A stretch of 64,000 nucleotides of DNA from Xenorhabdus griffiniae (GCF_037265215.1 NZ_CP147737.1:1892001-1956000); one strand, 5' to 3'. Shown: positions 1 to 9,465, counted from the stretch's first letter. Made by a program: numbers and translations. The notes: generated by a model from the letters alone, not told the origin.

Positions 1-480
1 TGGGGGCATAAAACCAATCATTCCAAGTACATAACTAAATCTTGTTTAAGTCAGTGGTATCCGGCTCCATTTACTATTGATGGTATCAAATATGTCAGTG
101 CGGAACATTATATGATGGCAGGTAAAGCCCGTTTGTTTAATGATCATGAAGCGCTGAAAAAAATTATTAATGCTAAAAATCCAGGTGCGGCAAAAGCCTA
201 TGGGCGTGAAATACGTGGGTTTGATCAGTCGATTTGGGATGAAAATCGGTTAAATATAGTGATTGAAGGAAATTTAGCGAAGTTTTCTCAAAACAAGCCT
301 TTGGCAGCGTTTTTATTGAATACTGGGGATCAAATATTAGTTGAGGCTAGTCCCGTTGACCGTATTTGGGGGATCGGGTTATCAGAAAACACTCCTAACA
401 TTAATAATCCTTTGATATGGGATGGACTCAACTTACTCGGATTTGCATTAATGGCTGTGCGCGATAAATTAAAGGTATAA
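1..480 (+). CDS. NADAR/YbiA-like family protein, 5' end outside window
   Basis: The frame is open from base 1, so the N terminus lies outside the window; the ATG at 112 is internal. The visible 159 residues carry the NADAR hallmarks: SQWYPAPF, then the signature AEHYMMAGKA with a lysine preceding LF, and a C-terminal DRIWGIGL motif followed by WDGLNLLGFALM. NADAR proteins such as E. coli YbiA are N-glycosidases acting on ADP-ribose-type or riboflavin-pathway intermediates; the substrate here cannot be told. A short inverted repeat (488-514) follows the stop and runs into the first palindromic repeat. Family assignment is firm, function is not. Confidence 0.85.
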   Translation, partial: WGHKTNHSKYITKSCLSQWYPAPFTIDGIKYVSAEHYMMAGKARLFNDHEALKKIINAKNPGAAKAYGREIRGFDQSIWDENRLNIVIEGNLAKFSQNKPLAAFLLNTGDQILVEASPVDRIWGIGLSENTPNINNPLIWDGLNLLGFALMAVRDKLKV

Positions 481-510
481 ACTTAAGTATAGAGCTTATG
501 GATTAGGCTC

Positions 511-586
511 TATACGTATTAAACTTCAAGTTGCAATTTATAACACGATATGAAATCACACGTATCTTGAAGTTAGGTTGGTATAT
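511..586. repeat. Palindromic intergenic repeat, short form
   Basis: Starts TATACGTATTAAACTTCAAG and ends CTTGAAGTTAGGTTGGTATA. It is the shared element of this window but lacks the central GC-rich hairpin, so it is about 30 bp shorter than the full copies. Confidence 0.8.
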
Positions 587-802
587 ACTTTTTATTATCA
601 TCATGTTATCTATGTCTTGGGCATTTACTGATTCTCTTTTTCTTTGCATATAATCGCACCAAATCACACATTGTGTGTTAATTAATAATTATAAGCTAAT
701 CAATTTTTTCTGTTATAGAAAAAGGAATAAATAGTTATTATTCTTTCCCTAATGAATATTTTTCAACGTTATTTATAATCAATCGATTCCAAGTTACAGT
801 TG

Positions 803-906
803 TATACCAACCATCTTTCAAGATGTGTCTTATATCTCCCGCTACGCGGGGAGATATAAACAATCACATTGATTTGCAAGTTACAACTTGAAGTTGGATT
901 GGTATA
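803..906. repeat. Palindromic intergenic repeat, full length
   Basis: Bounded by TATACCAA and TTGGTATA, with a central CCCGCTACGCGGGG hairpin. The right arm is the variant containing ATCACATTGATTTGCAAGTT, shared with the copy at 7150. It lies upstream of the thioesterase gene. Confidence 0.85.
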
Positions 907-969
907 AACAACAAAGCAATAGCTTGAAGAGTTTATAGAATATCTCTTATCTGTTAGAGGAACTTCATT

Positions 970-1725
970 TTGTCTGATTCAGTTTTATTTTCTGCGATTA
1001 AAAGGCCCGAGGCTGGAGCACAACTGTTATTTTTTCATCACGCCGGAGGCTCTTGTTTTTCCTACATTGAGTTGGCTCACAAGTTATCTGAATTTATTGA
1101 AGTTTATTGTTTGGAGCTTGCAGGCAGGGGAATGCGTGTTTCAGAACCTTTTCAGGTGGATGTTGAAATTGTTTTGTCTGATATCCTTGCTGCAATAAAG
1201 CGTTTAAGGTTAGGAGAGGATAAACCTTTATTACTATTTGGGCACAGTTTAGGCGCGGAACTAGCTTATCAGGTTGCTCGTAGGCTGGAGAGTGAATTAC
1301 CAGAAAAGCAATTAGCACTTATTGTCTCTGCCCGTGGTTGTATTGATCCCGAAGGGTTTAAAAATAAACCATGTGAGGAATATTCTGACGCTTATGTTTT
1401 GAATATCCTTGAGCAATGTGAAGGAACACCGCCAGATGTTCTTGCTAACTCCGAATTACGTAATTATGTGATCAAAACGATGAAAAATGATCTCATTTTG
1501 TTGGATTCTTTGTCTTTATTACCGAAAGTAAAGTTGAATATCCCAACCTATGTGATAGGCGGCGATCGGGATAATAGAGTTCCTGTCTCTCGTTTGGCGG
1601 AATGGCGGCGAGTGTTACCTGAGCCAATAGAACAACAAATTTTCACCGGAGGGCATTTTTACTTGTTTAATAATTATGCAGTAATTTCTTGGATTGAAAA
1701 ACAAGTCAGAGAACTCGCAAGGTAG
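970..1725 (+). CDS. Type II (GrsT-like) thioesterase
   Basis: A 251-residue alpha/beta hydrolase of the stand-alone type II thioesterase family, which frees misprimed carrier proteins in nonribosomal peptide or polyketide synthesis. The N terminus has the family LLFFHHAGG motif, the nucleophile elbow is GHSLGAE (Ser near residue 93), the acid lies in the GGDRDNRV region, and the catalytic His is in GGHFYLF. Length is normal. Start is TTG at 970, preceded by AGAGGA eight bases upstream. No synthetase gene is present in the window, so it either serves a distant cluster or is an orphan. It is flanked on both sides by palindromic repeats. Confidence 0.85.
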   Translation: MSDSVLFSAIKRPEAGAQLLFFHHAGGSCFSYIELAHKLSEFIEVYCLELAGRGMRVSEPFQVDVEIVLSDILAAIKRLRLGEDKPLLLFGHSLGAELAYQVARRLESELPEKQLALIVSARGCIDPEGFKNKPCEEYSDAYVLNILEQCEGTPPDVLANSELRNYVIKTMKNDLILLDSLSLLPKVKLNIPTYVIGGDRDNRVPVSRLAEWRRVLPEPIEQQIFTGGHFYLFNNYAVISWIEKQVRELAR

Positions 1726-1760
1726 GCTAAAAATCATAATCTAATAATAAAGCAGCGACT

Positions 1761-1866
1761 TATACCAATCTAACTTCAAGATGTGTGTGATTTCTCCCCG
1801 CTTCGTGGGGATAAATCAGGTTTCATAATCGTGTCGTAAATTGCAACTTGAAGTTTAATGCGTATA
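1761..1866. repeat. Palindromic intergenic repeat, full length (inverted)
   Basis: Reads TATACCAATCTAACTTCAAG to the arm ending AATGCGTATA, with a CCCCGCTTCGTGGGG hairpin near the centre. It is in the opposite orientation to the copy at 5006. Confidence 0.85.
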
Positions 1867-1921
1867 GAGAATTCAGGGATTCGAGTCTAAAAAATAGACA
1901 ATGTGCTATAACGGAAAAGCT

Positions 1922-2749
1922 ATGACCAGATATCAAGAAAAGAAGATCACTGTTAAGGATGCTCAATTTGTGTATCTCCATAACCATGAGAATACTAAAA
2001 CTCCCTTATTGTTTCTGCACGGTGCCTTGGCTGATAGCTATATGTGGCAGCGCCATATGATCGAATTGGAAGATATTGTATCACCGATGGCTTTGAGCTT
2101 GCGTCACTTTGGCGGGTCTGTAAAAGAGGGTAACTTTGGTATTGAAACACATGCTAATGATGTTATTGAAATTATCCGTGAAACAGGCTGTTCTCCGCTA
2201 CATCTGGTCGCATGGTCTTATGGTGCTGATGTAGCATTATTGGCAGTATTAAAAGCACCTGAATTGTTCCGTAGTCTTTTTCTTTATGAACCTGGATATC
2301 CCTCTTATTTAACCGAAGACGAATTAGCGCTATTTATGGCAGATGCTCAAGCTATGTTTGGCCCTTTATTTGCGCTAACAGGAACAAGAAAAATGTCTGA
2401 GATGGTGGAAATTCTGATTGATGGTTCAGGAAATCAAAAAGGTTATTTTGCATCACAACCTGAAGCTGTGCGTATGGCTCAATTAGCCCAAGCAGATACG
2501 GTAACTAAGCAATTGAATAAAAATGAGAAGCCAGATATAAGTGTAAACGCCTTGGCGACGATAAAATTGCCAGTGCATGTTGCTTATGGCGAATATTCTC
2601 GTCCATTGTTTCAACTTGTTAGTGCGTCAGCAGCAAGAAATATTCCCAATTGTCAGTCGGAAATTGTCACAGGGGTAACGCATATGTTTCCTATAGAACA
2701 GCCAGCCGTTTTTAGCGCAAAGATAAAAAATTTTATTCAGAATGTATGA
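1922..2749 (+). CDS. Alpha/beta hydrolase
   Basis: A 275-residue hydrolase of the alpha/beta fold. It shows an oxyanion-loop motif LLFLHGALADSYMW, a nucleophile elbow AWSYGAD, and a C-terminal His in GVTHMFPIE. No signal peptide is seen, so it is probably cytoplasmic. An ATG at 1901 is in frame, but 1922 is preferred because GGAAAA stands a few bases before it. Substrate cannot be read from the sequence. It is unrelated at sequence level to the hydrolases before and after it beyond the shared fold. Confidence 0.75.
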   Translation: MTRYQEKKITVKDAQFVYLHNHENTKTPLLFLHGALADSYMWQRHMIELEDIVSPMALSLRHFGGSVKEGNFGIETHANDVIEIIRETGCSPLHLVAWSYGADVALLAVLKAPELFRSLFLYEPGYPSYLTEDELALFMADAQAMFGPLFALTGTRKMSEMVEILIDGSGNQKGYFASQPEAVRMAQLAQADTVTKQLNKNEKPDISVNALATIKLPVHVAYGEYSRPLFQLVSASAARNIPNCQSEIVTGVTHMFPIEQPAVFSAKIKNFIQNV

Positions 2750-2814
2750 GTTGAATGGTAACTAACTTATGATCATGTCGTTGATTATTGACTTACCTCA
2801 ATCTCAAACTCTTA

Positions 2815-2862
2815 ACCAATCACATTGATTTGCAAGCGGCAACTTGAGGTCAGATTGGTATA
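2815..2862. repeat. Palindromic repeat, half copy
   Basis: Contains CACATTGATTTGCAAG and the terminal TCAGATTGGTATA arm, but the left half and the central hairpin are missing. Confidence 0.6.
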
Positions 2863-2893
2863 AATAGATAAATTATTAAATAGGAGAAAATGC

Positions 2894-3496
2894 GTGATAT
2901 CAGAAAAAATAAGTGGTCAAGGGCTGTTTTCTGGCAAAAGAATAATTATTGTTCATGGATATACTGCTTCGCCTTCATCCCATTGGTTCCCTTGGTTAAA
3001 AGAGAAACTTACTGAACAGGGGGCAGAGGTTATCATACCTACAATGCCTGATACATCGTCTCCTAAACCTGAAGCTTGGGCTAAGATGTTGATGGAAGTC
3101 GTCTCTAAGGCAGACAAAGACTCGATTTTTGTTGGTCATAGTCTTGGTTGTATTATGCTATTGCGGCATTTAGAAACGATCCGTTCTCAGCATCTTCATA
3201 TTGGTGGATATATTTTGGTTTCCGGATTTGACTCTCCTCAAATTACTTTACCAGAATTGGATTCTTTTGTTGTTGAACCGTTAGATTATGCTTTCTTACG
3301 TGAAATAACCGAACACCGTTTTTCACTTATTTCATCTAATGATGAAATTGTTTCTCCGCAATCCTCTCTGGCTTTGGCTCATTCGTTGCAAACAGAATTA
3401 ATTAATATTGATAATGGTGGACATTTCCTTGATAGGGATGGATTCACGCATTTGTTACCTGTTTATGATATTTTGGAAAATATGCTATCAGAATGA
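2894..3496 (+). CDS. RBBP9/YdeN-type serine hydrolase
   Basis: A 200-residue small serine hydrolase of the RBBP9/YdeN family (DUF1234-like). It has IIIVHGYTASP near the N terminus, the nucleophile elbow VGHSLGC, a SSNDEIVSP acid loop, and the catalytic His in NGGHFLDRDG. The start is GTG at 2894, six bases after AGGAGA. An ATG at 2890 lies in another frame that does not code for this protein. The natural substrate is unknown. It is the third consecutive hydrolase gene in the same direction, each unit separated by a repeat. Confidence 0.8.
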   Translation: MISEKISGQGLFSGKRIIIVHGYTASPSSHWFPWLKEKLTEQGAEVIIPTMPDTSSPKPEAWAKMLMEVVSKADKDSIFVGHSLGCIMLLRHLETIRSQHLHIGGYILVSGFDSPQITLPELDSFVVEPLDYAFLREITEHRFSLISSNDEIVSPQSSLALAHSLQTELINIDNGGHFLDRDGFTHLLPVYDILENMLSE

Positions 3497-3498
3497 AT

Positions 3499-3527
3499 AT
3501 ATACGCATCTTGGAGTTAGATTGGTAT
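3499..3527. repeat. Palindromic repeat, terminal arm only
   Basis: Only the right arm, ACGCATCTTGGAGTTAGATT plus GGTATA, remains. It starts just after the stop codon of the preceding hydrolase. Confidence 0.55.
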
Positions 3528-3568
3528 ACCATAAAATGCGTGAATAACTTTACATTAGGATAGATATT

Positions 3569-4711
3569 ATGATTATTTCCGCTTCAACTGACTATCGGGA
3601 TGCGGCACAAGCCAAGTTACCGCCTTTTTTGTTCCATTATATTGATGGTGGAGCCTATGCAGAGCATACCCTTAAACGTAATACTACAGACTTATCCAAT
3701 ATTGAGTTACGCCAGCGTGTATTGAAGGATATGTCCAAATTAAGTCTGGAAACCAGTTTATTCGGCGAGAAGATGTCAATGCCGGTGACACTGGGTCCCG
3801 TTGGACTGACAGGAATGTATGCGCGTCGTGGTGAAGTGCAAGCGGCACGTGCCGCAGCTAAGAAGGGGATTTCATTTACTTTGTCGACGGTGTCAGTATG
3901 CCCGATTGAAGAAGTCGCTCCTGCAATAGATCGCCCAATCTGGTTTCAGCTCTATGTGCTAAAGGATCGTGGTTTTATGCGCAATGTACTGGAAAGGGCA
4001 CAGGCTGCGGGAGTCAAAAATCTGGTATTTACCGTTGATATGCCAGTCCCTGGGGCGCGTTACCGTGATGCACATTCCGGTATGAGTGGCCCGAATGCGG
4101 CCATGCGTCGTATTTTGCAGGCGATGACGCATCCTCAATGGGCATGGGATGTTGGGTTGTGGGGCAAACCACACGATCTGGGTAATATTTCTGTATATCG
4201 TGGTAAACCGACTAAATTGGAAGACTATATTGGCTGGTTGGGAAATAATTTTGATCCCTCAATCTCATGGAAAGATTTGGAATGGATCCGTGATTTCTGG
4301 AAAGGGCCAATGATTATCAAAGGCATTCTTGATCCAGAAGATGCCAAAGATGCTGTCCGTTTTGGGGCTGATGGCATTGTGGTCTCAAATCATGGCGGAC
4401 GTCAGCTTGATGGTGTTCTGTCAACGGCACGGGCCTTACCTGCGATTGCGGATGCAGTCAAAAACGACATTACTATTCTTACTGATTCCGGTATTCGAAC
4501 TGGATTGGATGTGGTGAGAATGATTGCCCTGGGTGCGGATAGTATTTTGCTAGGGCGTGCTTTTGTTTATGCATTGGCTGCGGCAGGTGAAGCGGGTGTT
4601 TCTAACTTGTTGGATCTGATTGACAAAGAAATGCGGGTAGCGATGACTTTAACCGGAGCGAAATCGATTTCGGAGATTAATTCAGATTTACTGGTGAGTA
4701 ATGGTAGATGA
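3569..4711 (+). CDS. lldD: FMN-dependent L-lactate dehydrogenase
   Basis: A 380-residue FMN-dependent alpha-hydroxy-acid dehydrogenase that oxidises L-lactate to pyruvate and feeds electrons to the quinone pool at the inner membrane. Family motifs include FHYIDGGAY near the N terminus, [18 protein letters not shown], the catalytic His and Arg in [10 protein letters not shown], and the FMN phosphate site [11 protein letters not shown] followed by LGRAF. It is slightly shorter at the C terminus than E. coli LldD (about 396). No lldP permease or lldR regulator gene lies beside it, so it is transcribed alone. The start ATG follows TTAGGA. Confidence 0.93.
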   Translation: MIISASTDYRDAAQAKLPPFLFHYIDGGAYAEHTLKRNTTDLSNIELRQRVLKDMSKLSLETSLFGEKMSMPVTLGPVGLTGMYARRGEVQAARAAAKKGISFTLSTVSVCPIEEVAPAIDRPIWFQLYVLKDRGFMRNVLERAQAAGVKNLVFTVDMPVPGARYRDAHSGMSGPNAAMRRILQAMTHPQWAWDVGLWGKPHDLGNISVYRGKPTKLEDYIGWLGNNFDPSISWKDLEWIRDFWKGPMIIKGILDPEDAKDAVRFGADGIVVSNHGGRQLDGVLSTARALPAIADAVKNDITILTDSGIRTGLDVVRMIALGADSILLGRAFVYALAAAGEAGVSNLLDLIDKEMRVAMTLTGAKSISEINSDLLVSNGR

Positions 4712-4720
4712 CGCTATGTT

Positions 4721-4745
4721 GGTCAGCAAAATTTATTTGCTGACC
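4721..4745 (+). terminator. Hairpin after lldD
   Basis: A perfect 10-bp stem GGTCAGCAAA / TTTGCTGACC with a 5-base loop, ten bases after the lldD stop, followed by TTATCT. The T tract is short, so termination is probable but not certain. Confidence 0.6.
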
Positions 4746-5005
4746 TTATCTACTAATACCAATAGGACGATATCCCTGCCATGCAGGTTTATCTGGCTCT
4801 CAGTTAAGTGGATATGATAGCTATTGACTTGTCTAAGGAGCAGGTAATCATCAACATCTTTCAGATTATCTTGATGTAATTAGCTATAGCCAGACAGTAA
4901 ACCTCCTTTGGCTTTTTCCTTCGCTTCTTCTATTTTTTCTACTACAGCAAATTGTCGTGAGCTTCAATATTAGATTTTCCAGCATTTCCACCAAGATAAA
5001 ACATG
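4746..5005. other. Gap without a convincing gene
   Basis: Between the lldD hairpin and the next palindromic repeat. On the minus strand a stretch of about 45 codons (roughly 4865 down to 4735) stays open and reads plausibly as protein (it includes DDYLLLRQVNSYHIHL), but it lacks a start and any family I recognise. It may be the tail of a lost gene. Confidence 0.3.
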
Positions 5006-5110
5006 TATACGCATTAAACTTCAAGTTGCCATTTACAACACGATATGAAATCTGATGTCTCCCCGCTTCGCGGGGAGATGCCACACGCATTTTGAAATGA
5101 GATTGGTATA
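5006..5110. repeat. Palindromic intergenic repeat, full length
   Basis: Bounded by TATACGCATTAAACTTCAAG and GAGATTGGTATA, with the hairpin CTCCCCGCTTCGCGGGGAG in the centre. It sits 22 bases beyond the stop of the PhzF-family gene. Confidence 0.9.
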
Positions 5111-5132
5111 TAATTGAGGCATTTTTTCCTGC

Positions 5133-5921
5133 TTATATATTTTCTAGCAATATCTCACCGTGTGAAAAGAGCCTCGCTTTACCTGTCAGATAAACACGAT
5201 CCCCATTTATGCGACATGACATTTCACCGCCTCGTTCAGATAATTGACGGGCATAAAGCTCAGTTTTATTGAGCCGTTTTCCCCAAAAGGGAGCAAGAAC
5301 ACAATGGCTAGAGCCTGTAACAGGATCTTCATTGACACCTTTAGCTGGCGCAAAATAGCGAGAAACAAAATCAATGGATGAATCACCGAGAGCGGTAATG
5401 GTCAATCCTGGCAAGGGCAGGGCAGCAATTTTATCAAAATCGGGTTGGGTATTGAGGATTTGTTCTGCGGAATCCAAAACACAAATATAACGATCATGTG
5501 AAGCCAATACTGCGGAAACATTTTGTCCCAGGGCATCTTGTATGACAGGGATGAGGTCATTTTCTTCATGACAATCGGCGATAGGAAAATCCAATGTAAA
5601 AACACCATCTTGATGAGAAACTCGGAGTTCACCGGAGCGGCTTTTGAATGTAAGTAACGTTTCTTGAATGTTGCGATGGGTTATAAGGACAAACGCAGTC
5701 GCCAGCGTTGCATGTCCACATAAATCGACTTCGACTTTAGGTGTAAACCAACGTAGATGATTTTCTACCAAAAAAGCGGTCTCTGGCAGGCCAATTTCAG
5801 CAGCGATAGAAATCAGTATGTCATCTGTTGGCCATTTATCCAGCAAAACAACCGCAGCGGGATTGCCAGAAAACGATTTTTCCGTAAAGGCATCGACGTG
5901 ATAAATAGGATATGGATGCAT
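5133..5921 (-). CDS. PhzF-family isomerase/epimerase
   Basis: A 262-residue protein of the PhzF superfamily, the fold of the phenazine-pathway isomerase and diaminopimelate epimerase. It opens HVDAFTEKSFSGNPAAVV, carries the catalytic Glu in GLPETAF (Glu47), the motif DLCGHATLATAF, and DPVTGSSH near the C-terminal third. Most genomic PhzF paralogues are not in phenazine clusters. No phz genes are nearby, so a role in phenazine synthesis should not be assumed. It is monocistronic and flanked by palindromic repeats. Confidence 0.85.
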   Translation of the reverse strand: MHPYPIYHVDAFTEKSFSGNPAAVVLLDKWPTDDILISIAAEIGLPETAFLVENHLRWFTPKVEVDLCGHATLATAFVLITHRNIQETLLTFKSRSGELRVSHQDGVFTLDFPIADCHEENDLIPVIQDALGQNVSAVLASHDRYICVLDSAEQILNTQPDFDKIAALPLPGLTITALGDSSIDFVSRYFAPAKGVNEDPVTGSSHCVLAPFWGKRLNKTELYARQLSERGGEMSCRINGDRVYLTGKARLFSHGEILLENI

Positions 5922-5959
5922 CAGAATCTCTCTTAATTTTTATAATGAAAAGCCAAATA

Positions 5960-6064
5960 TATACGTATTAAACTTCAAGCTGCAATTTACAACACGATAT
6001 GAAACCTGATTTCTCCCCACGAAGCGGGGAGAAATCAAACGCATCTTGAAGTTAGATTGGTATA
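5960..6064. repeat. Palindromic intergenic repeat, full length
   Basis: Starts TATACGTATTAAACTTCAAG and ends GTTAGATTGGTATA, with the hairpin TCCCCACGAAGCGGGGA. It lies between the divergent PhzF gene and the secreted-protein paralogues. Confidence 0.9.
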
Positions 6065-6198
6065 GAATGTTGAAAACTTATTGATTTGTAAAGAGTTATT
6101 TTGTTTGATTGCAAAATACACAGAAATTGTAGTGTTGACCTTAGGTGATAATGGTTATTAAATAATAATTGGTTGTTATAGTTCCACTAAGGAAAAAT

Positions 6199-6655
6199 AT
6201 GAAAATCAAAGGATACTATTGCCTGTTTTTTTATTTTGCCAGCGTGGTTTTCTCAGGCTCTGGCTTTGGATTTAAGCTATCAGGGCGATATACCCGCAGC
6301 TAACAGACCTTCAGAAGAATACCCGAAAAAAACGTTCAGTCTGGACAGTTCGGACTACGAAAATTGGAACATGGAGAAACTGGCTAAAGGTAATACTTTA
6401 GCTGGGAAGCAGGAGAGGAAACTGCATAAGTATGATGATAAATTTGAGAGAAAGAGGCTGGGACTTCCTCATGATTGGTATGCGCAGGACTCTGATGATT
6501 ATCCAGTATGCAACAGAAAAACCTTAGACCAGAGATGTCAGGCTTTAGTATGCAACAGAAACATCTTAGACCAGAGATGCAAAGATTTTGGTATGCAAGC
6601 TCAAGCTAAACGTCTCCAGGCTGAAAGCCAAACGTCATTATCATATCCCCATTAA
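6199..6655 (+). pseudogene. Small secreted protein paralogue 1, frameshifted in signal peptide
   Basis: First of three tandem paralogues of unknown function. It starts MKIKGYYCLFF after AAGGAAAAAT, but a run of seven T (6226-6232) replaces the six T found in the second and third copies, throwing the signal peptide out of frame. Removing one T restores an open frame from 6199 to 6655: a signal peptide ending ALA, then the conserved DLSYQGDIPA and a charged region. The downstream frame is otherwise undamaged over about 420 bases, so the change is recent, reversible or a read error. A 42-bp unit is repeated in tandem (6505-6546 and 6547-6588), giving two copies of VCNRxxLDQRC and a partial third. 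Confidence 0.7.
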
Positions 6656-6665
6656 GGAAAAGTAT

Positions 6666-7001
6666 ATGAAAATTAAAGGATCTTATTGCCTGTTTTTTAT
6701 TTTGTCAGTGTGGTTTTCTCAGGCTCAGGCTTTGGATTTAAGCTATAAAAGCGATATACCCGCGGATAACAAACCCTCAAAAGCGTACCTGAACAAGAGG
6801 GACAAATTGCACGATGGAAATTGGGACAGAGAGAAATTGGCTAAAGATAATACCTTAGCAGAGAAGCAAGAAAATGAACAGAAAGAGTATAATAATCGAT
6901 CTTCTGGTTGGTATAATTCAAACAGCTTTAGCATTAAGGATTATCCTCCCAATCCACAAGATCTAAAGCGAGATATAGAACGCTTCATGAAACAAAACTG
7001 A
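6666..7001 (+). CDS. Small secreted protein paralogue 2
   Basis: A 111-residue protein with a clear signal peptide (MKIKGSYCLFFILSVWF, cleavage after AQA) and mature start LDLSYKSDIPADNKPSK. The mature part is short, hydrophilic and rich in Lys, Glu, Asp and Asn, with no cysteine. It is very similar to the other two copies through the first 60 residues and then diverges. The true start is 6666, preceded by AAGGAAAAG. I know no function. Export to the periplasm or outside is inferred from the signal peptide. Confidence 0.75.
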   Translation: MKIKGSYCLFFILSVWFSQAQALDLSYKSDIPADNKPSKAYLNKRDKLHDGNWDREKLAKDNTLAEKQENEQKEYNNRSSGWYNSNSFSIKDYPPNPQDLKRDIERFMKQN

Positions 7002-7149
7002 TCGTATTCAGAGGGCAAACTAAACGTCATTGCTATAGGACAACAAATCAAAAAAGGCTTGATATTTTATTAATTGAGCCTGCGCCGTTAGCGAAGACTT
7101 AGACTTTCTCTGAAGCCGTGATGCACAATATGATAATAATTAATTGTTA

Positions 7150-7255
7150 TATACCAATCGTCTTTCAAGATGCGTCTTATATCTTTCCCGCTACGCGGGA
7201 AGATATAAATAATCACTTTGATTTGCAAGCTGCAACTTGAAATTGGTTTGGTATA
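7150..7255. repeat. Palindromic intergenic repeat, full length
   Basis: Bounded by TATACCAA and TTTGGTATA, hairpin CCCGCTACGCGGGA, right arm with ATCACTTTGATTTGCAAG. It separates the second and third secreted-protein paralogues. Confidence 0.85.
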
Positions 7256-7273
7256 GGCCTAATAAGGAATGAT

Positions 7274-7735
7274 ATGAAAATAAAAGGATCCCATTACCTG
7301 TTTTTTATTTTGTCAGTTTGGTTTTCTCAGGTTCAGGCTTTGGATTTAAGCTATAAAAGCGATATACCCGCGGATAACAAACCCTCAAAAGAGTATCTGA
7401 AAAAGAGGGATACACTGGATAGTGGTAATTGGAACACTGAAAAACTGGCTCAAGATAATGCCTTAGCCGAGAAGCGGGAGAATGAACAGAAAGAATATCA
7501 TGATAAATTTAATCAGCATCACAGTGGACTTGATAAAGAAAGCTGGAAACTTTCTTATGATTGGAATGATCAACAGCTTAAATTTTCCCATAAGCCACAA
7601 AATGACTTTATGCATCATTTCAGAGAGCAGGATAAACGTAGTTGCTATAGGGAAACAAAACAGAAATTAGAGAAAGAGCAGGGGAATGGCTATTCCTATG
7701 CTGATATTGCCGACGCCTGCTCCCCTTACTATTAA
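7274..7735 (+). CDS. Small secreted protein paralogue 3
   Basis: A 153-residue member of the same family. Signal peptide MKIKGSHYLFFILSVWF with cleavage after VQA, then LDLSYKSDIPADNKPSKEYL. The C-terminal third is unique: a HKPQNDFMHHFREQ segment, then two cysteines (SCYRET and DACSPYY) that could form a disulphide. The coding sequence is almost identical in nucleotides to paralogue 2 over the first 150 bases, pointing to recent duplication or gene conversion. Start 7274 follows AAGGAATG. Function unknown. Confidence 0.78.
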   Translation: MKIKGSHYLFFILSVWFSQVQALDLSYKSDIPADNKPSKEYLKKRDTLDSGNWNTEKLAQDNALAEKRENEQKEYHDKFNQHHSGLDKESWKLSYDWNDQQLKFSHKPQNDFMHHFREQDKRSCYRETKQKLEKEQGNGYSYADIADACSPYY

Positions 7736-7845
7736 GTGAGTTAACACAGGCTTAAACTTGTGGCTTAAATGTAACAAAAACTAAAAATAGTGTGCAAGGA
7801 TGCCAAAAATAGCGAAAGGATTCGTAAATTTAATAGCAAAAGGTA

Positions 7846-8310
7846 TTAAACGATTGGCAGACGCTGATCAATACATAAGTTAATGGCTAATGCTATAAAT
7901 ATTAAACTGGTGATCCTATTAAGAATAGTTTGTACGGATGGTTTACTGGATATCATTTTATTTAGAAATCCGGACAAATAGGATATGAAAGTAAATACAA
8001 TAAAAGCAATTACAACAAATATTAAACCTAGATATAATAATTGAAGCGATACTGGAATAGCGATTGTATTGTCAGTAGTAAACTGAGGCAGAAAAGCCAA
8101 AAAGAAAATAATTACTTTTGGATTTGATAGGTTCATAAACAAACCTTTCTTAATGAGTTTTTTTGTGTCATGAAAACTTTTGGTGTTGTTTTTGAGGTGA
8201 ATAGGCTTTGCCTTGAAGGCTCCCCAAGCTAGATAGGTTAAATAAAATACACCAAATAGCCTGATAATTTCAAAGGCCAGTGTATTAGCTTGTATTATTG
8301 TTTTGAAGAC
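7846..8310 (-). pseudogene. LysE/RhtB-type exporter, N-terminally truncated
   Basis: The minus-strand frame is open from 8310 to the stop at 7846 and matches the last two thirds of LysE/RhtB amino-acid exporters: RLFGVFYLTYLAWGAFKAK, then KKGLFMNLSNPKVIIFFLAF and two further membrane segments. The first 40-50 residues, including the family PGP motif, are missing and an in-frame TGA (8311-8313) closes the 5' side. The internal TTG or ATG codons near 8142 are not credible starts for a working transporter. Most likely a decaying gene. Confidence 0.75.
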
Positions 8311-8523
8311 TCAGTTAGGTTAAGTGTTTGCAATATTGATACTAAAGCTGGTAATAATTTGTAATTATTCAAGATGTACTTTCCATGGAATGAAATATCT
8401 AATGATTATAATAATCTTATGTAACTAATGGGGTTCCTGGATACAATACCACTAAATATTCCTGACTTAAATACGGGAAAGATATTGGCTGTTACTTAGG
8501 AAATAACAGCCAGATGGTGTTTA

Positions 8524-9465
8524 TCAGTGAATATTATCGTTGTCACCATACAAAGATGGCATACCTTTAGGGCGAGTTTTGAAACGGCGATGTAACCACA
8601 TATATTGATCGGGTGCCTGCATAATTTCCTTTTCGATCACCTTATTCATGAATGTTGCTGCTTCTGTTTCATCTTGCAGCGGAAAATTTTCTACCGCGGG
8701 CTGAATAATTAACTCATAACCCTTTCCATTGGGTAACCTTCGCGGCGTAAAAGGGATCAGCGCAGGTTTGGCTAAACGGACGAGAATTGAGGTTCCGGTC
8801 GTAGTTGCAGCGTGTTCCACAGCGAATAATGGGGCAAATACACTGTTACGTGGGCCATAATCGTGATCAGGGGCGTACCAGACAATTTCACCATTTTTTA
8901 GGCATCGGATCATGCCTTTAACATCTTTTCTGTCCAGCATGTATTTATTGGAACGGAGCCTCCCCCAAGTTTGTAGCCAATCCATGACAGGGTTGTCATT
9001 GGGACGATAAACACCAATACCAGGGTTTAGCATACCAAAAATACGCGCCCCCAATTCCAGCGTTAAAAAATGGATACCAATGACAATAATCCCCTGGCCT
9101 GTGGATTGCACTTGTTGGATATGCTCCCGTCCAGTAACTTTAAACCAACGCTTGACGCGCCAGTCAGGCCAAAACCAGGCCATTCCTGTCTCAAACAGGC
9201 CCATGCCAACAGATTCGAAATTTCTGACTAGCCATTCCTGCCGTTTCTCTGCTGGCATATCAGGGAAACAAAGTGCCAAATTGCGCTCTGCGACTTTGGC
9301 TCGTTTTTTTAAGAAACGTAGTGAAAGTCGCCCAAGTCGGGTTCCCATCCAATAAATCGCTGGATAAGGTAGTAAAACTAGTAAATAAAGTATGCCAATA
9401 CCTAGCCAGGTCAGCCAGTAGCGGGGATGTAAAAGCGAACGACAAAAAGGAGGTGCTTGTATCAT
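8524..9465 (-). CDS. lpxL: Lipid A lauroyl acyltransferase
   Basis: A 313-residue inner-membrane acyltransferase that adds the secondary lauroyl chain to Kdo2-lipid IVA. It starts with [17 protein letters not shown] (membrane anchor) and has the HX4E catalytic motif in [12 protein letters not shown], the substrate block [21 protein letters not shown], and the end [13 protein letters not shown], all as in E. coli LpxL (306). It is divergent from trhO, as in E. coli, supporting LpxL over the paralogue LpxP. Confidence 0.94.
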   Translation of the reverse strand: MIQAPPFCRSLLHPRYWLTWLGIGILYLLVLLPYPAIYWMGTRLGRLSLRFLKKRAKVAERNLALCFPDMPAEKRQEWLVRNFESVGMGLFETGMAWFWPDWRVKRWFKVTGREHIQQVQSTGQGIIVIGIHFLTLELGARIFGMLNPGIGVYRPNDNPVMDWLQTWGRLRSNKYMLDRKDVKGMIRCLKNGEIVWYAPDHDYGPRNSVFAPLFAVEHAATTTGTSILVRLAKPALIPFTPRRLPNGKGYELIIQPAVENFPLQDETEAATFMNKVIEKEIMQAPDQYMWLHRRFKTRPKGMPSLYGDNDNIH

